NCBI RefSeq assembly: GCF_011050415.1
Contig: NZ_DRFS01000021.1
Location: 1-64,000 of the forward strand
Length of the DNA stretch: 64,000 nt
From: Halomonas sp.
Lineage (GTDB): Bacteria; Pseudomonadota; Gammaproteobacteria; Pseudomonadales; Halomonadaceae
Direction: 5' to 3'
Positions 36,195 through 45,990 of the stretch are shown here, one piece after another. The notes below the pieces were generated by a model. The model did no database searches and was not told where the DNA came from. It was given only the letters and a program-made list of their open reading frames with translations. The position numbers and the translations under genes are program-made. How positions within the stretch are numbered: the stretch's first letter is position 1; every line of letters starts with the position of its first letter.

Positions 36195-37514
36195 GTGTTG
36201 GTTGTGTGTGGGGAACGGGGTGTGACACAGCGAATGCGGCAATTGATGAATAATATGACGGTGCGTCTTAGTTGGGGGTTAGTGCTAGCAACGCTTTCGA
36301 TACTTGTACTGATTGCCTGTGGTATCGGCCTTTATGCGCTGCATCATGGCGCTGCCATCGTACAAGCATCTAGCGATATGCAAACCCAACAAGCAGCCTT
36401 CAGTGATTTTGCCGCGACGATTCGTTGGATGCTACTAGGCATTGTGTTTATGACCGTGGCAACCGTCATTGTGGTTATTTGGGGTGTGACGTCCAATGTG
36501 CTACGCCCGCTGGATCGGTTGGTGGGGTATTTTGAGCGCATGGCTCAGGGTGATTTAAGCCAGCGTATTGTGTCGCCTGGGAACAATGAAATAGGACGTC
36601 TTTACACGGCTATGGCACATATGCAGAGCTCGCTCTCTCAGACGGTCGGCGTCGTGCGGACTAGCGGTACGTCTATCTATGAGCGCTCTCAACAAATAGC
36701 CAGTGGCAATAACGATCTCTCTTCACGCACGGAACAACAGGCCTCCTCTCTGGAAGAGACTGCTTCGAGCATGGAGCAGTTAGCTTCGACGGTCGGACAT
36801 AATGCCAATAATGCACTCCAAGCTAGCCAATTGGCTGGGAGTGCTACTGTGATGGCCCGTCGCAGTGGTGAGGAAGTTAGCGATATCGTTAATACGATGC
36901 AAGATATTAGTGCGAGCTCTCACCAAGTGGCTGATATTATTACTGTTATTGATAGTATCGCGTTTCAGACCAACATTTTAGCACTTAATGCTTCGGTGGA
37001 AGCGGCTCGCGCTGGCGTACATGGCAAAGGCTTTGCTGTGGTAGCTCAAGAGGTGCGTAGCTTGGCAAGCCGAAGTGCCACTGCGGCTAAAGAGATTCGT
37101 ACGTTAATTGATGCCTCGCTGAGCAAAGTCGATACCGGCACGCAACGCGTCAACCAAGCCGGTCAAACGATGCAAGACTTGGTCGCCGCTGTGCAGCGGG
37201 TTAACGACATTATGGATGAAATCGCTGCAGCGTCAGAGCAGCAGAGTAGCGGTATTGGGCAAGTCAATCAGGCCGTCGCGCAGATGGATCAAGTGGTGCA
37301 ACAAAATGCCCAGTTAGTTCAGCATGCGGCACGCAGCGCCAACGAGCTAGAGAGTGAAGCTGCGCGTTTACGTGAGGCGGTAGAACGCTTTCGCGTAGAT
37401 GAACAGTTAAGTATTCGTTCGGCCCCTTCCTCTGCTTTGCCTTCCGCTACTCTCCGTCCAGAAACAAGCATTAAAAAACCAGCGCGACAGGCCGAAGAGT
37501 GGGAATCGTTTTGA
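36195..37514 (+). CDS. Methyl-accepting chemotaxis protein with minimal periplasmic part
   Basis: A 439-residue receptor. Two transmembrane helices (about 24-49 and 80-100) are separated by only about 30 residues, so there is no conventional periplasmic sensor. A HAMP domain and a full cytoplasmic signalling domain follow, with the hairpin tip [22 protein letters not shown]. The C-terminus is EEWESF, similar to the NWETF-type tether for CheR/CheB. The start is uncertain: this GTG has only a distant TAAGGA, and ATG codons at 36234 and 36246 would lose 13 to 17 residues that are not membrane-embedded. Confidence 0.88.
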   Translation: MLVVCGERGVTQRMRQLMNNMTVRLSWGLVLATLSILVLIACGIGLYALHHGAAIVQASSDMQTQQAAFSDFAATIRWMLLGIVFMTVATVIVVIWGVTSNVLRPLDRLVGYFERMAQGDLSQRIVSPGNNEIGRLYTAMAHMQSSLSQTVGVVRTSGTSIYERSQQIASGNNDLSSRTEQQASSLEETASSMEQLASTVGHNANNALQASQLAGSATVMARRSGEEVSDIVNTMQDISASSHQVADIITVIDSIAFQTNILALNASVEAARAGVHGKGFAVVAQEVRSLASRSATAAKEIRTLIDASLSKVDTGTQRVNQAGQTMQDLVAAVQRVNDIMDEIAAASEQQSSGIGQVNQAVAQMDQVVQQNAQLVQHAARSANELESEAARLREAVERFRVDEQLSIRSAPSSALPSATLRPETSIKKPARQAEEWESF

Positions 37515-37573
37515 TTTGTCTGGTAGGGCAGGCAAGCTTTTTCTGAATAATAAAACATTAAAAAAGGCAGAAC

Positions 37574-39745
37574 ATGCGCAATAATCAGCCAGTCACTCAG
37601 CGTGAAATCGAATTAAAAGAGGATGACTTCTTAGTTTCACGTACTGATACCAAAGGGCGCATCACGTATGCCAACCCTGCGTTTATCGATATTAGCGGTT
37701 TTGAACACTCAGAGCTGATAGGGGCGCCGCATAACTTAATTCGCCACCCTGATATGCCGCCTGGCGCCTTTGAAAACCTTTGGAAAACCGTGCAGGCGGG
37801 GGATACGTGGCGCGGGCTGGTTAAAAATCGCTGTAAAAATGGTGACCACTACTGGGTCGATGCCAGCGTGACGCCGATTGTTGAAAATGAGCAAGTGGTT
37901 GGTTATGCCTCGGTACGTGTCCAGGCAGCACGTGCTGCGATTGAGCAGGCAGAGCGTGCTTACGCTGAGATACGTGGTGGGCACAGTAAGCATCTCTATT
38001 TAGATAAAGGCCGTTTACGTCAGAAAGGCATATTTAAGCGCTTGGCACGGGTTCGCCTCAATACTATTCGTGCAAAGTTGGCCGGCATGATTTTACTGGC
38101 TGGATTATTGCTGCTAGTGAGTGGTGGCTTAGGCTTATACGGCTTGAATGCCTCTGGTGAGCGATTGGGCCAGTTGAACAATGATGGACTGCGTGACGTT
38201 ATTCGCTTACAGCAAATTGATCAGACCATCGCTCAAACGCGACAAGCGATGATTGAACCCGAGCGGATGGAGCTTATTAACCAACGCTTTGAAATGGGTG
38301 AACGCTTTGAAGCAAATGCTGAGCAGGTCGCGGCTGTGTGGCAGGAATACTACTCCCGCGACGTAAATGCGACGGCACTTGCGGCGGAGTTCGACGAACA
38401 GTTGCAGGCGTTTCTGTTAAACGGTATGGGTCAAGCGGCTAGCGTTCTTCAAGCGGAAGAGACGTATCAGGCTTTTACCGGTTTGGATGCGGTCATCAGC
38501 GTAATGACCAATGATGGCCGCGCGCTATCCAGTATGGTCAATCAACTGATTGCACAAAAGCAGCAGGCGGCTGAGGTGATGGCTGGGGATGCGGAACAAG
38601 GCCAAACCGTCATGATAGGCGCTCAAGCGCTGGTGCTGGGCATTGGCTTGCTGCTGTTGATCTTAATCGGCGTGGTGACCCTCCGCGCTATTGTACGGCC
38701 ATTAAATAGTGCCGCACGGTTTACGCTGCAAATTGCCGGTGGCAACTTGGCCGCAAAAGTACCTGCCCGGCGGCGCGATGAAGTGGGCCAGTTGATGGAT
38801 TCCCTGGACACCATGCGCAAAAGCCTCAGCAGTATTATTGCCGATGTCAAAGGGGGGATCGATGTCGTCACCCCTGCTGCGCAAGACATCGCCAGCGGAA
38901 ACGAAGAGCTATCGTCGCGTACCGAGCAGCAGGCAGCGTCTTTGCAGCAAACTGCTTCCAGTATGGAAGAAATGACCGCAACGGTAAGACAAAACAGCGA
39001 TAACGCTCAAGAAGCCCGCCGGTTAGCCGATAACAATGCCATTCAGGTGACAAATACCGGCGAGTTAATGACCCAACTGGTCGATAACATGCAGCGCATT
39101 ACCCAAAGCTCGCAGCAGATGAGCGACATTATCAATGTGATCGACTCGATCGCGTTTCAAACCAATATTTTGGCGCTAAACGCATCGGTAGAAGCGGCGC
39201 GCGCTGGCGAGCATGGCCGCGGTTTCGCCGTGGTGGCTGAAGAAGTGCGTAATCTGGCTGGACGCAGCGCTGGCGCTGCGCAAGAAATTCGCGGTCTGAT
39301 TGACAGTTCGAATCGGGAGGTGGGGGCTGGCGCCGGTTTAGTCAAAAAAGCCGAAGCGGCGATAGCCGAAGTGGCTGAAGCGGCCCGCAGTGTTACGCAA
39401 ATTATGCATGAAATATCGGAGGCTTCTGAAGAGCAAAGTAGTGGTATTGCTCAGGTCAATCAAGCCGTCGCCGAAATGGATCAAGCCACTCAGCGTAATG
39501 CCGTACGAGTTCAAGACACCGCACGCGCTGCGGTATCGCTTGAGCACCAAGCAGGACTTTTAGCACTGTCAGTGGAAGCGTTCCGACTAGATAGCAACGG
39601 CGCACTACGCTCTCCTATGAGAGCAGGCCCAGCCCCCGTTGTGGCAACGTCCAATAGGCTCGCTGCTCCACCGCATAAGGCCACATCGGCTAATCTGCCT
39701 GTGAAACGGCAAACAGCCTCAGTAGAGGAGTGGGAAGCGTTTTGA
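37574..39745 (+). CDS. aer: Aer-type receptor: FAD-PAS plus periplasmic domain MCP
   Basis: A 723-residue receptor. The N-terminal PAS domain (about 15-125) has the Aer signature [18 protein letters not shown] with R57, H58, D60 and W70 at the E. coli Aer positions, which bind FAD. It differs from E. coli Aer in what follows. A transmembrane helix (about 174-197) and a second one (about 347-374) enclose about 150 residues of helical periplasmic domain, before HAMP and the MA signalling domain. The C-terminus is EEWEAF. It probably senses redox state or oxygen, with a possible second input. The gene name is by analogy. Confidence 0.85.
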   Translation: MRNNQPVTQREIELKEDDFLVSRTDTKGRITYANPAFIDISGFEHSELIGAPHNLIRHPDMPPGAFENLWKTVQAGDTWRGLVKNRCKNGDHYWVDASVTPIVENEQVVGYASVRVQAARAAIEQAERAYAEIRGGHSKHLYLDKGRLRQKGIFKRLARVRLNTIRAKLAGMILLAGLLLLVSGGLGLYGLNASGERLGQLNNDGLRDVIRLQQIDQTIAQTRQAMIEPERMELINQRFEMGERFEANAEQVAAVWQEYYSRDVNATALAAEFDEQLQAFLLNGMGQAASVLQAEETYQAFTGLDAVISVMTNDGRALSSMVNQLIAQKQQAAEVMAGDAEQGQTVMIGAQALVLGIGLLLLILIGVVTLRAIVRPLNSAARFTLQIAGGNLAAKVPARRRDEVGQLMDSLDTMRKSLSSIIADVKGGIDVVTPAAQDIASGNEELSSRTEQQAASLQQTASSMEEMTATVRQNSDNAQEARRLADNNAIQVTNTGELMTQLVDNMQRITQSSQQMSDIINVIDSIAFQTNILALNASVEAARAGEHGRGFAVVAEEVRNLAGRSAGAAQEIRGLIDSSNREVGAGAGLVKKAEAAIAEVAEAARSVTQIMHEISEASEEQSSGIAQVNQAVAEMDQATQRNAVRVQDTARAAVSLEHQAGLLALSVEAFRLDSNGALRSPMRAGPAPVVATSNRLAAPPHKATSANLPVKRQTASVEEWEAF

Positions 39746-40611
39746 CCGAACAACGTGAACGGGTTGTTGATGGACAGTGGGCATCTGGCAATCAGATTGA
39801 GCGTGATCTGATTCTTACCGATGCCGATTTTTCACGTATTCGCGAGTTGATCTATCAACGGGCGGGTATTGTGCTGGCCGAGCACAAGCGAGAAATGGTT
39901 TACAGCCGCTTAGCAAAGCGCCTACGACACCACGGCATGACGCGATTTACTGATTATTTAGCGCGTTTAGAGCGCCAGCCGGATGCGAAAGAGTGGGAGG
40001 CGTTTACCAATGCGCTGACCACCAATCTCACCGCTTTTTTTCGCGAATCGCACCACTTTCCGCTGCTGGCTGAGCATATTAAAAATAAGCAGGAGCCGGT
40101 CACTATTTGGTGTTCGGCAGCATCCACGGGTGAGGAGCCTTACTCCTTGGCCATGACGCTACTGGAAACCTTGGGCGCTAAAGCGACACAAGCCAAGGTC
40201 ATTGCCACCGATATTGATACCGACGCGTTAGCAAAAGCGCGTGCTGGAGTCTACCCCCTTGAACAGGTTCGTAAACTGGATGAAGCGCGGATAAAACGCT
40301 TTTTTCAGAAAGGTACTGGCAATCATTCGGGATTTGCACGTGTACGACCCGAAGTCTCGGCCCTTGTCGAGTTTCTACCGCTGAATTTGCTGGCACCACA
40401 ATGGCCTATTAAAGGACCGTTTGACGCCGTGTTCTGTCGCAATATTATGATTTATTTCGATAAAGAGACTCAATCTAAAATTCTAAAACGGTTTGCACCA
40501 TTGATGAAACAAGACGGTTTACTGTTTGCAGGGCACTCAGAGAACTTCTCGTACATTAGTGACGCATTCAAACTGCGTGGCCAGACTGTCTATAATCTGG
40601 CAAAAAAATGA
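39742..40611 (+). CDS. cheR: Chemotaxis protein methyltransferase CheR
   Basis: A CheR of about 290 residues. The N-terminal helical domain ([29 protein letters not shown]) and the AdoMet-binding domain ([48 protein letters not shown]) are both clear. It methylates glutamates on receptors. The start is a TTG in TTGA overlap with the receptor stop, preceded by GAGGAG at about eleven bases; a GTG four codons upstream (39730) is the alternative and sits inside that SD. The neighbouring receptors end in EEWE-type peptides that can hold CheR. Confidence 0.93.
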   Translation: MTEQRERVVDGQWASGNQIERDLILTDADFSRIRELIYQRAGIVLAEHKREMVYSRLAKRLRHHGMTRFTDYLARLERQPDAKEWEAFTNALTTNLTAFFRESHHFPLLAEHIKNKQEPVTIWCSAASTGEEPYSLAMTLLETLGAKATQAKVIATDIDTDALAKARAGVYPLEQVRKLDEARIKRFFQKGTGNHSGFARVRPEVSALVEFLPLNLLAPQWPIKGPFDAVFCRNIMIYFDKETQSKILKRFAPLMKQDGLLFAGHSENFSYISDAFKLRGQTVYNLAKK

Positions 40612-40702
40612 ATAATAGTCGTGTCTTTATGATCGTTTCAGGCGCGATGGCGCAGGCGGTTGCAATCACACATCAGGCGTCTATAGCAAGAGGAGGCGTG
40701 CT

Positions 40703-41764
40703 TTGAGCGCAGCCAAGATCAAAGTACTTTGCGTCGATGATTCGGCGTTAATTCGCGATTTATTAACCGAAATTATTAACTCCCAGCCTGACATGGAAGT
40801 CGTCGCGGTAGCGCCAGACCCCATTGCTGCCAGGGATTTGATCAAGCAGCACAATCCTGATGTGTTAACCCTCGATGTCGAAATGCCCCGCATGGACGGC
40901 TTGGATTTTCTTGAGCGTTTAATGCGCTTACGCCCTATGCCAGTGCTAATGGTCTCGTCGTTAACGCAGAGCGGTTCAGAGATCACCCTGCGTGCGCTCG
41001 AGTTAGGCGCACTTGATTTCGTCGCCAAACCAAGTCTTGGTATTCGCAATGGCATGATGGAGTACGCTGACGAGATTGCTGAAAAACTGCGTGCCGCAGC
41101 ACGCTCACGGCCTCGTCAAGCACGGCATAAAAATACCCCACCGCCAACGGCTTTAAAAGCTCCACTCGTTACCAGTGAGAAACTGATTATTATTGGCGCC
41201 TCAACAGGCGGTACCGAGGCGATTCGTGCGGTGCTAGAGCCTTTGCCCGCAAACGCCCCGGCCATTTTAATTACTCAGCACATGCCCGGTGGATTTACCC
41301 GTTCGTTTGCCGAGCGGCTAGACCGGCTGTGTCGAATTACAGTTAAAGAGGCCACCGACGGGGAGCGTATTTTGCCTGGTCATGCCTACATTGCGCCAGG
41401 CGATCAGCACCTAAAATTAGCGCGTAGTGGCGCTAACTATGTGGCACGTTTAGATGACGGGCCACCCGTAAACCGTCACCGTCCATCGGTAGATGTGCTG
41501 TTTCACTCGGCAGCCCAGCATGCCGGGAAAAATGCTGTTGGCGTGATTCTTACCGGCATGGGTAAAGATGGGGCGGCGGGTCTGCTTGAAATGCGCCAAA
41601 CAGGTGCTCCCACCATTGCCCAGAATGAAGAGACCTGCGTGGTTTTCGGTATGCCGCGTGAAGCAATCGCTGTAGGGGGGGCGGTAGAAGTCGTTGCGCT
41701 TGATGATATTCCTACCCGCATGATGGCGCTGATTGCTGCTTCAGGCCGCGCGCAGCGCGTGTAG
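40703..41764 (+). CDS. cheB: Chemotaxis response regulator protein-glutamate methylesterase CheB
   Basis: A 353-residue protein. The receiver domain has the phosphorylated Asp58 in [13 protein letters not shown], and the C-terminal esterase has the catalytic Ser167 in GASTGGTEA, His193 in TQHMPGG, and an Asp in GMGKDGAAG. It removes methyl groups from receptors (and deamidates Gln). The start is TTG, six bases after the perfect SD AGGAGG. It follows cheR by about 90 bases with no promoter I can identify. Confidence 0.96.
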   Translation: MSAAKIKVLCVDDSALIRDLLTEIINSQPDMEVVAVAPDPIAARDLIKQHNPDVLTLDVEMPRMDGLDFLERLMRLRPMPVLMVSSLTQSGSEITLRALELGALDFVAKPSLGIRNGMMEYADEIAEKLRAAARSRPRQARHKNTPPPTALKAPLVTSEKLIIIGASTGGTEAIRAVLEPLPANAPAILITQHMPGGFTRSFAERLDRLCRITVKEATDGERILPGHAYIAPGDQHLKLARSGANYVARLDDGPPVNRHRPSVDVLFHSAAQHAGKNAVGVILTGMGKDGAAGLLEMRQTGAPTIAQNEETCVVFGMPREAIAVGGAVEVVALDDIPTRMMALIAASGRAQRV

Positions 41765-41806
41765 TGACCTCTATAAAAATTCAATAAGCTCACAAGGGAA
41801 TTTCCA

Positions 41807-43501
41807 ATGAATCGTTTACTGCGCAATTTGAGTATTCACGCCGCTGTGATTGCGGCACTCGTCTGCTTCGTCGCCCTGATTCTAGTGATTGCAGGATTGG
41901 GGTTTGTGTCTGACCGCAATGCACAAAATAACTTAGCCACACTCAGTCGTATAAGCGCTGCGCAGTTAAATGAAATCAATCGCGCCGATTCATTGTTAAA
42001 CGAAGCCATGCTGGCCATGGAGACCGCCTCTAACTATTTGATGGTAGGTCAAACGCCTCAATCCAATCAACAGGCGGCGATTGCCGGTGATCGCATCGAA
42101 CGATCCGAGGAGCGTTTTGAGCGCTTTGCTGCAACCCCACGCACTCTGCAAGGCGAACCGCTGGGCGCTGTGTTGATAGAAGATTTTCGCACTGTAACGG
42201 CGCTGGTGAAGCAGCAGCACGCCACTTTTGAGTATATGGACCTTAATGGCTACAACAATTTACGCGAAGAGCTGATGGAGCCACTCGCGAGTCTTGCTGC
42301 TAGCATGACCGCGTTTGTGGACTACGCCTTTGATCGAGTAGAGACCATTCAAGCTGATGCAGAGGCGGAAGGTAATCTCTTCACCATGATTAACGCCGCC
42401 GTAGTGATCTTTGCGCTACTGATGACACTGGTCATTTACATAGGCTTACGCCGCACGGTCATTGCACCGTTAAAAGGCGCTGTGCAGCGCCTGGATGCCA
42501 TCGCTGAGGCTGATTTGACCGATCCGCTGCCGGAAGCGGGCAAAAATGAAATTGGTCGACTATTTGGTGCCATGGGTACCATGCAGCAAAATCTGACTAA
42601 TATCGTTAGCCGAGTACGTGAAGGCAGTAACGAAATTCATCACGGCACCCGAGAAATTGCCAGCGGCAACGCTGATCTCTCTTCGCGTACCGAGCAGCAG
42701 GCCGCCTCCATTCAAGAAACGGCGGCAAGCATGGAAGAGATGACTGCGACGGTTAAACAGAATGCCGACAATGCCCGTCAAGCCAGTACCTTGGCTGCTG
42801 ATGCTTCTACTACGGCTGAGCGCGGCGGGCAAGTGGTGGCGCAAGTGGTTCAGACCATGCACGGCATCTCTACCAGCTCGAAAAAGGTAGCTGATATTAC
42901 CAGCGTTATTGATTCGATTGCTTTTCAAACCAATATCTTAGCGCTAAATGCCTCGGTAGAAGCCGCACGGGCGGGCGAGCAAGGCCGAGGTTTTGCGGTA
43001 GTGGCGGGTGAAGTGCGTAATTTGGCCAGCCGCAGTGCCGATGCTGCTAAAGAGATTAAAACCCTCATTGATGCCTCAGTGACCCAGATTCAGCAGGGTT
43101 CGACGTTGGTTGAACAGGCGGGTACCACGATGTCGGATGTAGTCACCGCCGTACGCCGTGTGACCGATATCATGGATGAAATTTCCGCTGCCTCTCAAGA
43201 GCAAAGTGACGGTATTGAGCAAGTCAGTCAGGCGGTTGGTCAGATGGATCAAGTGACCCAGCAAAATGCGGCATTGGTGCAAGAAGCCTCTGCCGCCGCT
43301 GCGTCCCTTGAAGAGCAGGCAAATCGCTTAGAGCAGGCAGTAGCCGTTTTTAAACTGTTAGGCATGCAGGCGGCATCTCATCAGGCGCTGCCTTCTGGAT
43401 CGCCGGTCGCTGCTGCGTTACATGCACCCAGGGCCGATCAGCAGCAAGCCCGCCGTCCTGCTGTACAGCATAGCAGTCACGAAGAGTGGGAAGAGTTTTA
43501 A
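41807..43501 (+). CDS. Methyl-accepting chemotaxis protein (Tar/Tsr-like topology)
   Basis: A 564-residue receptor with the classical layout: transmembrane helix at about 13-34, a helical periplasmic four-helix-bundle domain of about 160 residues, a second transmembrane helix (about 197-217), HAMP, then the MA signalling domain with the hairpin tip [22 protein letters not shown]. The C-terminus is EEWEEF, the CheR/CheB tether type. The ligand cannot be predicted. AAGGGAA precedes the ATG. It belongs to the che transcript. Confidence 0.95.
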   Translation: MNRLLRNLSIHAAVIAALVCFVALILVIAGLGFVSDRNAQNNLATLSRISAAQLNEINRADSLLNEAMLAMETASNYLMVGQTPQSNQQAAIAGDRIERSEERFERFAATPRTLQGEPLGAVLIEDFRTVTALVKQQHATFEYMDLNGYNNLREELMEPLASLAASMTAFVDYAFDRVETIQADAEAEGNLFTMINAAVVIFALLMTLVIYIGLRRTVIAPLKGAVQRLDAIAEADLTDPLPEAGKNEIGRLFGAMGTMQQNLTNIVSRVREGSNEIHHGTREIASGNADLSSRTEQQAASIQETAASMEEMTATVKQNADNARQASTLAADASTTAERGGQVVAQVVQTMHGISTSSKKVADITSVIDSIAFQTNILALNASVEAARAGEQGRGFAVVAGEVRNLASRSADAAKEIKTLIDASVTQIQQGSTLVEQAGTTMSDVVTAVRRVTDIMDEISAASQEQSDGIEQVSQAVGQMDQVTQQNAALVQEASAAAASLEEQANRLEQAVAVFKLLGMQAASHQALPSGSPVAAALHAPRADQQQARRPAVQHSSHEEWEEF

Positions 43502-43591
43502 GTAAGTTTTTTAATCAATCGTTTTAACTGCTAAACCATGACTGTACTTTTCAGTCGCCCCATGCGCCATGAACTGAATAGAGGATGACCG

Positions 43592-43981
43592 ATGGCAGAT
43601 AAGAATATGAGCTTCCTGGTTGTAGACGACTTTCCTACCATGCGTCGGATCGTGCGTAGTCTGCTTAAGGAGCTAGGCTTTACCAATGTAGAAGAAGCAG
43701 AAGATGGTCAAGACGCGCTAAATAAGTTGCGGGCGGGTAATTTCGAGTTTGTGGTATCCGATTGGAATATGCCGAACTTGGATGGTCTGGAGATGCTCAA
43801 GGAGATCCGCCAGGATGAGGCATTAAAGGGTCTTCCCGTGCTGATGGTGACCGCTGAAGCAAAGAAAGAAAACATTATTGCGGCCGCTCAAGCGGGCGCA
43901 AACGGCTATGTCGTCAAGCCGTTCACCGCCGCTACCCTGGAAGAGAAGCTCAATAAGATCTTCGACAAAATGGGTAAATGA
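43592..43981 (+). CDS. cheY: Chemotaxis response regulator CheY
   Basis: A 129-residue single receiver domain. Phosphorylated Asp57 is in [13 protein letters not shown], the acidic pair is Asp12/Asp13, and the conserved Lys109 is in VVKPF, all at E. coli positions. CheY-P binds the FliM N-terminal peptide, which is intact in this window. A GAGG ribosome-binding site is present. A GACTG-N7-CAGTC inverted repeat lies about 45 bases upstream. Confidence 0.98.
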   Translation: MADKNMSFLVVDDFPTMRRIVRSLLKELGFTNVEEAEDGQDALNKLRAGNFEFVVSDWNMPNLDGLEMLKEIRQDEALKGLPVLMVTAEAKKENIIAAAQAGANGYVVKPFTAATLEEKLNKIFDKMGK

Positions 43982-44023
43982 AGCGGCTAGGCCTCTGTGC
44001 CTGGTTAGCGAGGAGACATCATC

Positions 44024-44719
44024 ATGAGTCAGAATGAGCAGGCCACTTCTGCCCAGCTGTCCGAAGAAGCCGCTGAAGACCTAATTCATCGCATTGGTAA
44101 GCTGACGCGGATGTTACGCGATAATATGCGTGAACTGGGGCTAGACAAAGAGATTGAGAAAGCGGCAGAAGCCATTCCCGATGCACGCGACCGTTTGCAC
44201 TATGTTGCGACCATGACGGAGAACGCAGCAGACCGTGCACTCAATGCGATTGATCGAGCACAGCCGATTCAAGATCAGCTAGCGGATCGTGCGAGCGCGT
44301 TGGATAAGCGCTGGGCTGAGTGGTTTGAAGCACCCAAAGAGTTGGATGAGGCGAAGGCGTTAGTTAAAGAGACGCGTACCTACTTGGGCGAGGTGCCCGA
44401 TATGACCTCGGCGACCAATAAAGAGTTGATGGAAATCATGATGGCACAGGACTTCCAAGACCTGACCGGCCAAGTGATTAAGAAGATGATGGATGTGATC
44501 CAAGAGATCGAACATCAACTGGTACAGGTGTTAATTGAAAATGCACCGGGTGCCCATGCACGAGAAACGATGCAGCGCAAGGCCGAGGATCAGTGGAAAA
44601 GCGACAATGCACGGCGTAACGAAGAGCTTTTGAATGGACCCCAAGTGAAGGACAATGCTCCTGATATCGTCACTGGGCAAGACCAAGTAGACGACCTATT
44701 GGACGAGTTAGGCTTTTAA
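44024..44719 (+). CDS. cheZ: CheY phosphatase CheZ
   Basis: A 231-residue helical protein. The active-site region [21 protein letters not shown] with the catalytic DxxDLTGQ-type Gln is intact, and the C-terminus ends in DDLLDELGF, the CheY-binding tail. It dephosphorylates CheY-P. It follows cheY by 42 bases with GAGGAG before the ATG. It ends the che run; a strong hairpin separates it from flhB. Confidence 0.96.
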   Translation: MSQNEQATSAQLSEEAAEDLIHRIGKLTRMLRDNMRELGLDKEIEKAAEAIPDARDRLHYVATMTENAADRALNAIDRAQPIQDQLADRASALDKRWAEWFEAPKELDEAKALVKETRTYLGEVPDMTSATNKELMEIMMAQDFQDLTGQVIKKMMDVIQEIEHQLVQVLIENAPGAHARETMQRKAEDQWKSDNARRNEELLNGPQVKDNAPDIVTGQDQVDDLLDELGF

Positions 44720-44758
44720 AACACGCAATTAAAAGCCCGATTAGTTACTAAGTTCGCC

Positions 44759-44786
44759 GTTCAGCCGTCCCTTTGGACGGCTGAAC
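44759..44786 (+). repeat. Strong 12-bp inverted repeat between cheZ and flhB
   Basis: GTTCAGCCGTCC and GGACGGCTGAAC form a perfect stem with a CTTT loop. No T run follows, so it is not a standard intrinsic terminator; it could pause or stabilise the 3' end of the che mRNA. A second smaller repeat, GTGGT-N9-ACCAC (44789-44807), follows at once and ends about 17 bases before the flhB ATG. Confidence 0.8.
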
Positions 44787-44823
44787 ACGTGGTAAGCTTC
44801 GCACCACCTGGCCGGATAACCGT

Positions 44824-45990
44824 ATGGCAGATAACGATAGCGACCAGGAAAAGACTGAAGAGGCCACGCCCAGACGTAAGGAAAAAGCGCGTGAAGAGGG
44901 CCAAGTCCCTCGCTCGCGCGAGTTGACTACGTTTATGCTCTTATTGGGCGGCGTCATTGGCCTATCGAGCATGGGTAGTATGCTTTATAACCAGTTAGGC
45001 ATGGTGATGGAGCAGGCATTTCTGTTTGAGCGTCGCCAGGCAATGGAAAGTACCCCCATGCTGGTGAATGCGCTTGATCTGGGCCAGCGAACGCTTTTCG
45101 CCATGATCCCGCTGTTTTTACTGCTGGTTGTGATCGCATTAATTGCCCCTGCGCTTTTGGGAGGCTGGTTAGTATCGGCAAAATCGATGCAGCCTAAGTT
45201 TTCCAAGCTAAATCCCATCAAGGGTATAAAGCGCATTTTCTCCTCTCAGGCACTGATTGAATTGGCAAAAGCAATCGCGAAGTCGGTCTTAGTAGGGGGG
45301 GTGGCCGCTACTTTTTTGTACTTCAACGTTGGCAGGTTTATGGCGTTGATGGATCAGCCTATCCAGCAAGCGCTGACCAATGCATTAAGAATGGCGGCGC
45401 TTGCGGCAGGGCTGATGGTGCTCGTGCTGATCGTGGTGATTTTAATCGATGTACCTTTTCAGCTGTATAGCAACGCGAAAAAGCTGCGTATGAGCCAAGA
45501 GGAGGTTAAGCGTGAGCACAAAGAGTCAGAGGGTGATCCGCACCTGAAAGCGCGTATTCGCCAACAGCAGCAGGCGATGGCGCGCGGGCGGATGATGAGT
45601 AAAGTACCTCAGGCAGATGTGATCATTACTAACCCGACCCATTATGCGGTGGCGCTGAGTTATCAAGAAGGCAGTATGGGTGCCCCGCGGTTGGTAGCGA
45701 AAGGCGCCGATAGGGTGGCTGCACGAATTCGCGAGATCGGTGCAGAGAGTGGCATTCCGCGTTTGGAAGCAGCGCCGCTGGCCCGTGCCCTGTATCATCA
45801 TGTGGATCTTGAGGCGGAGGTGCCCGCTGATCTGTATACCGCAGTGGCAGAAGTCATGGCCTGGGCCTACCGACTCAAGCAGGTAGCACAACAAGGAGGC
45901 GAGATGCCCCCAACCCCTGATAACTTACCGGTACCCCCGGAAATGGAAAACCCCGGCCGTGGTTCCGGTGGTAATGAGGCGCAACCATGA
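44824..45990 (+). CDS. flhB: Flagellar type III export switch protein FlhB
   Basis: A 388-residue protein. The N-terminus is the typical EKTEEATPRRKEKAREEGQVPRSREL, four transmembrane helices follow, and the cytosolic domain contains the autocleavage motif NPTH in DVIITNPTHYAVALSY. FlhB regulates entry to the export gate and, after cleavage and contact with FliK, switches to filament substrates. It overlaps flhA by 4 bases. The SD before the ATG is weak. Confidence 0.97.
   Translation: MADNDSDQEKTEEATPRRKEKAREEGQVPRSRELTTFMLLLGGVIGLSSMGSMLYNQLGMVMEQAFLFERRQAMESTPMLVNALDLGQRTLFAMIPLFLLLVVIALIAPALLGGWLVSAKSMQPKFSKLNPIKGIKRIFSSQALIELAKAIAKSVLVGGVAATFLYFNVGRFMALMDQPIQQALTNALRMAALAAGLMVLVLIVVILIDVPFQLYSNAKKLRMSQEEVKREHKESEGDPHLKARIRQQQQAMARGRMMSKVPQADVIITNPTHYAVALSYQEGSMGAPRLVAKGADRVAARIREIGAESGIPRLEAAPLARALYHHVDLEAEVPADLYTAVAEVMAWAYRLKQVAQQGGEMPPTPDNLPVPPEMENPGRGSGGNEAQP

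Noticed and set aside
44791..44820. Sigma-28-like TAAG-N15-CCGGATAA before flhB
   Set aside because: Two mismatches in the -10, a poor -35, and the -10 ends about four bases before the flhB ATG, leaving no room for a leader.
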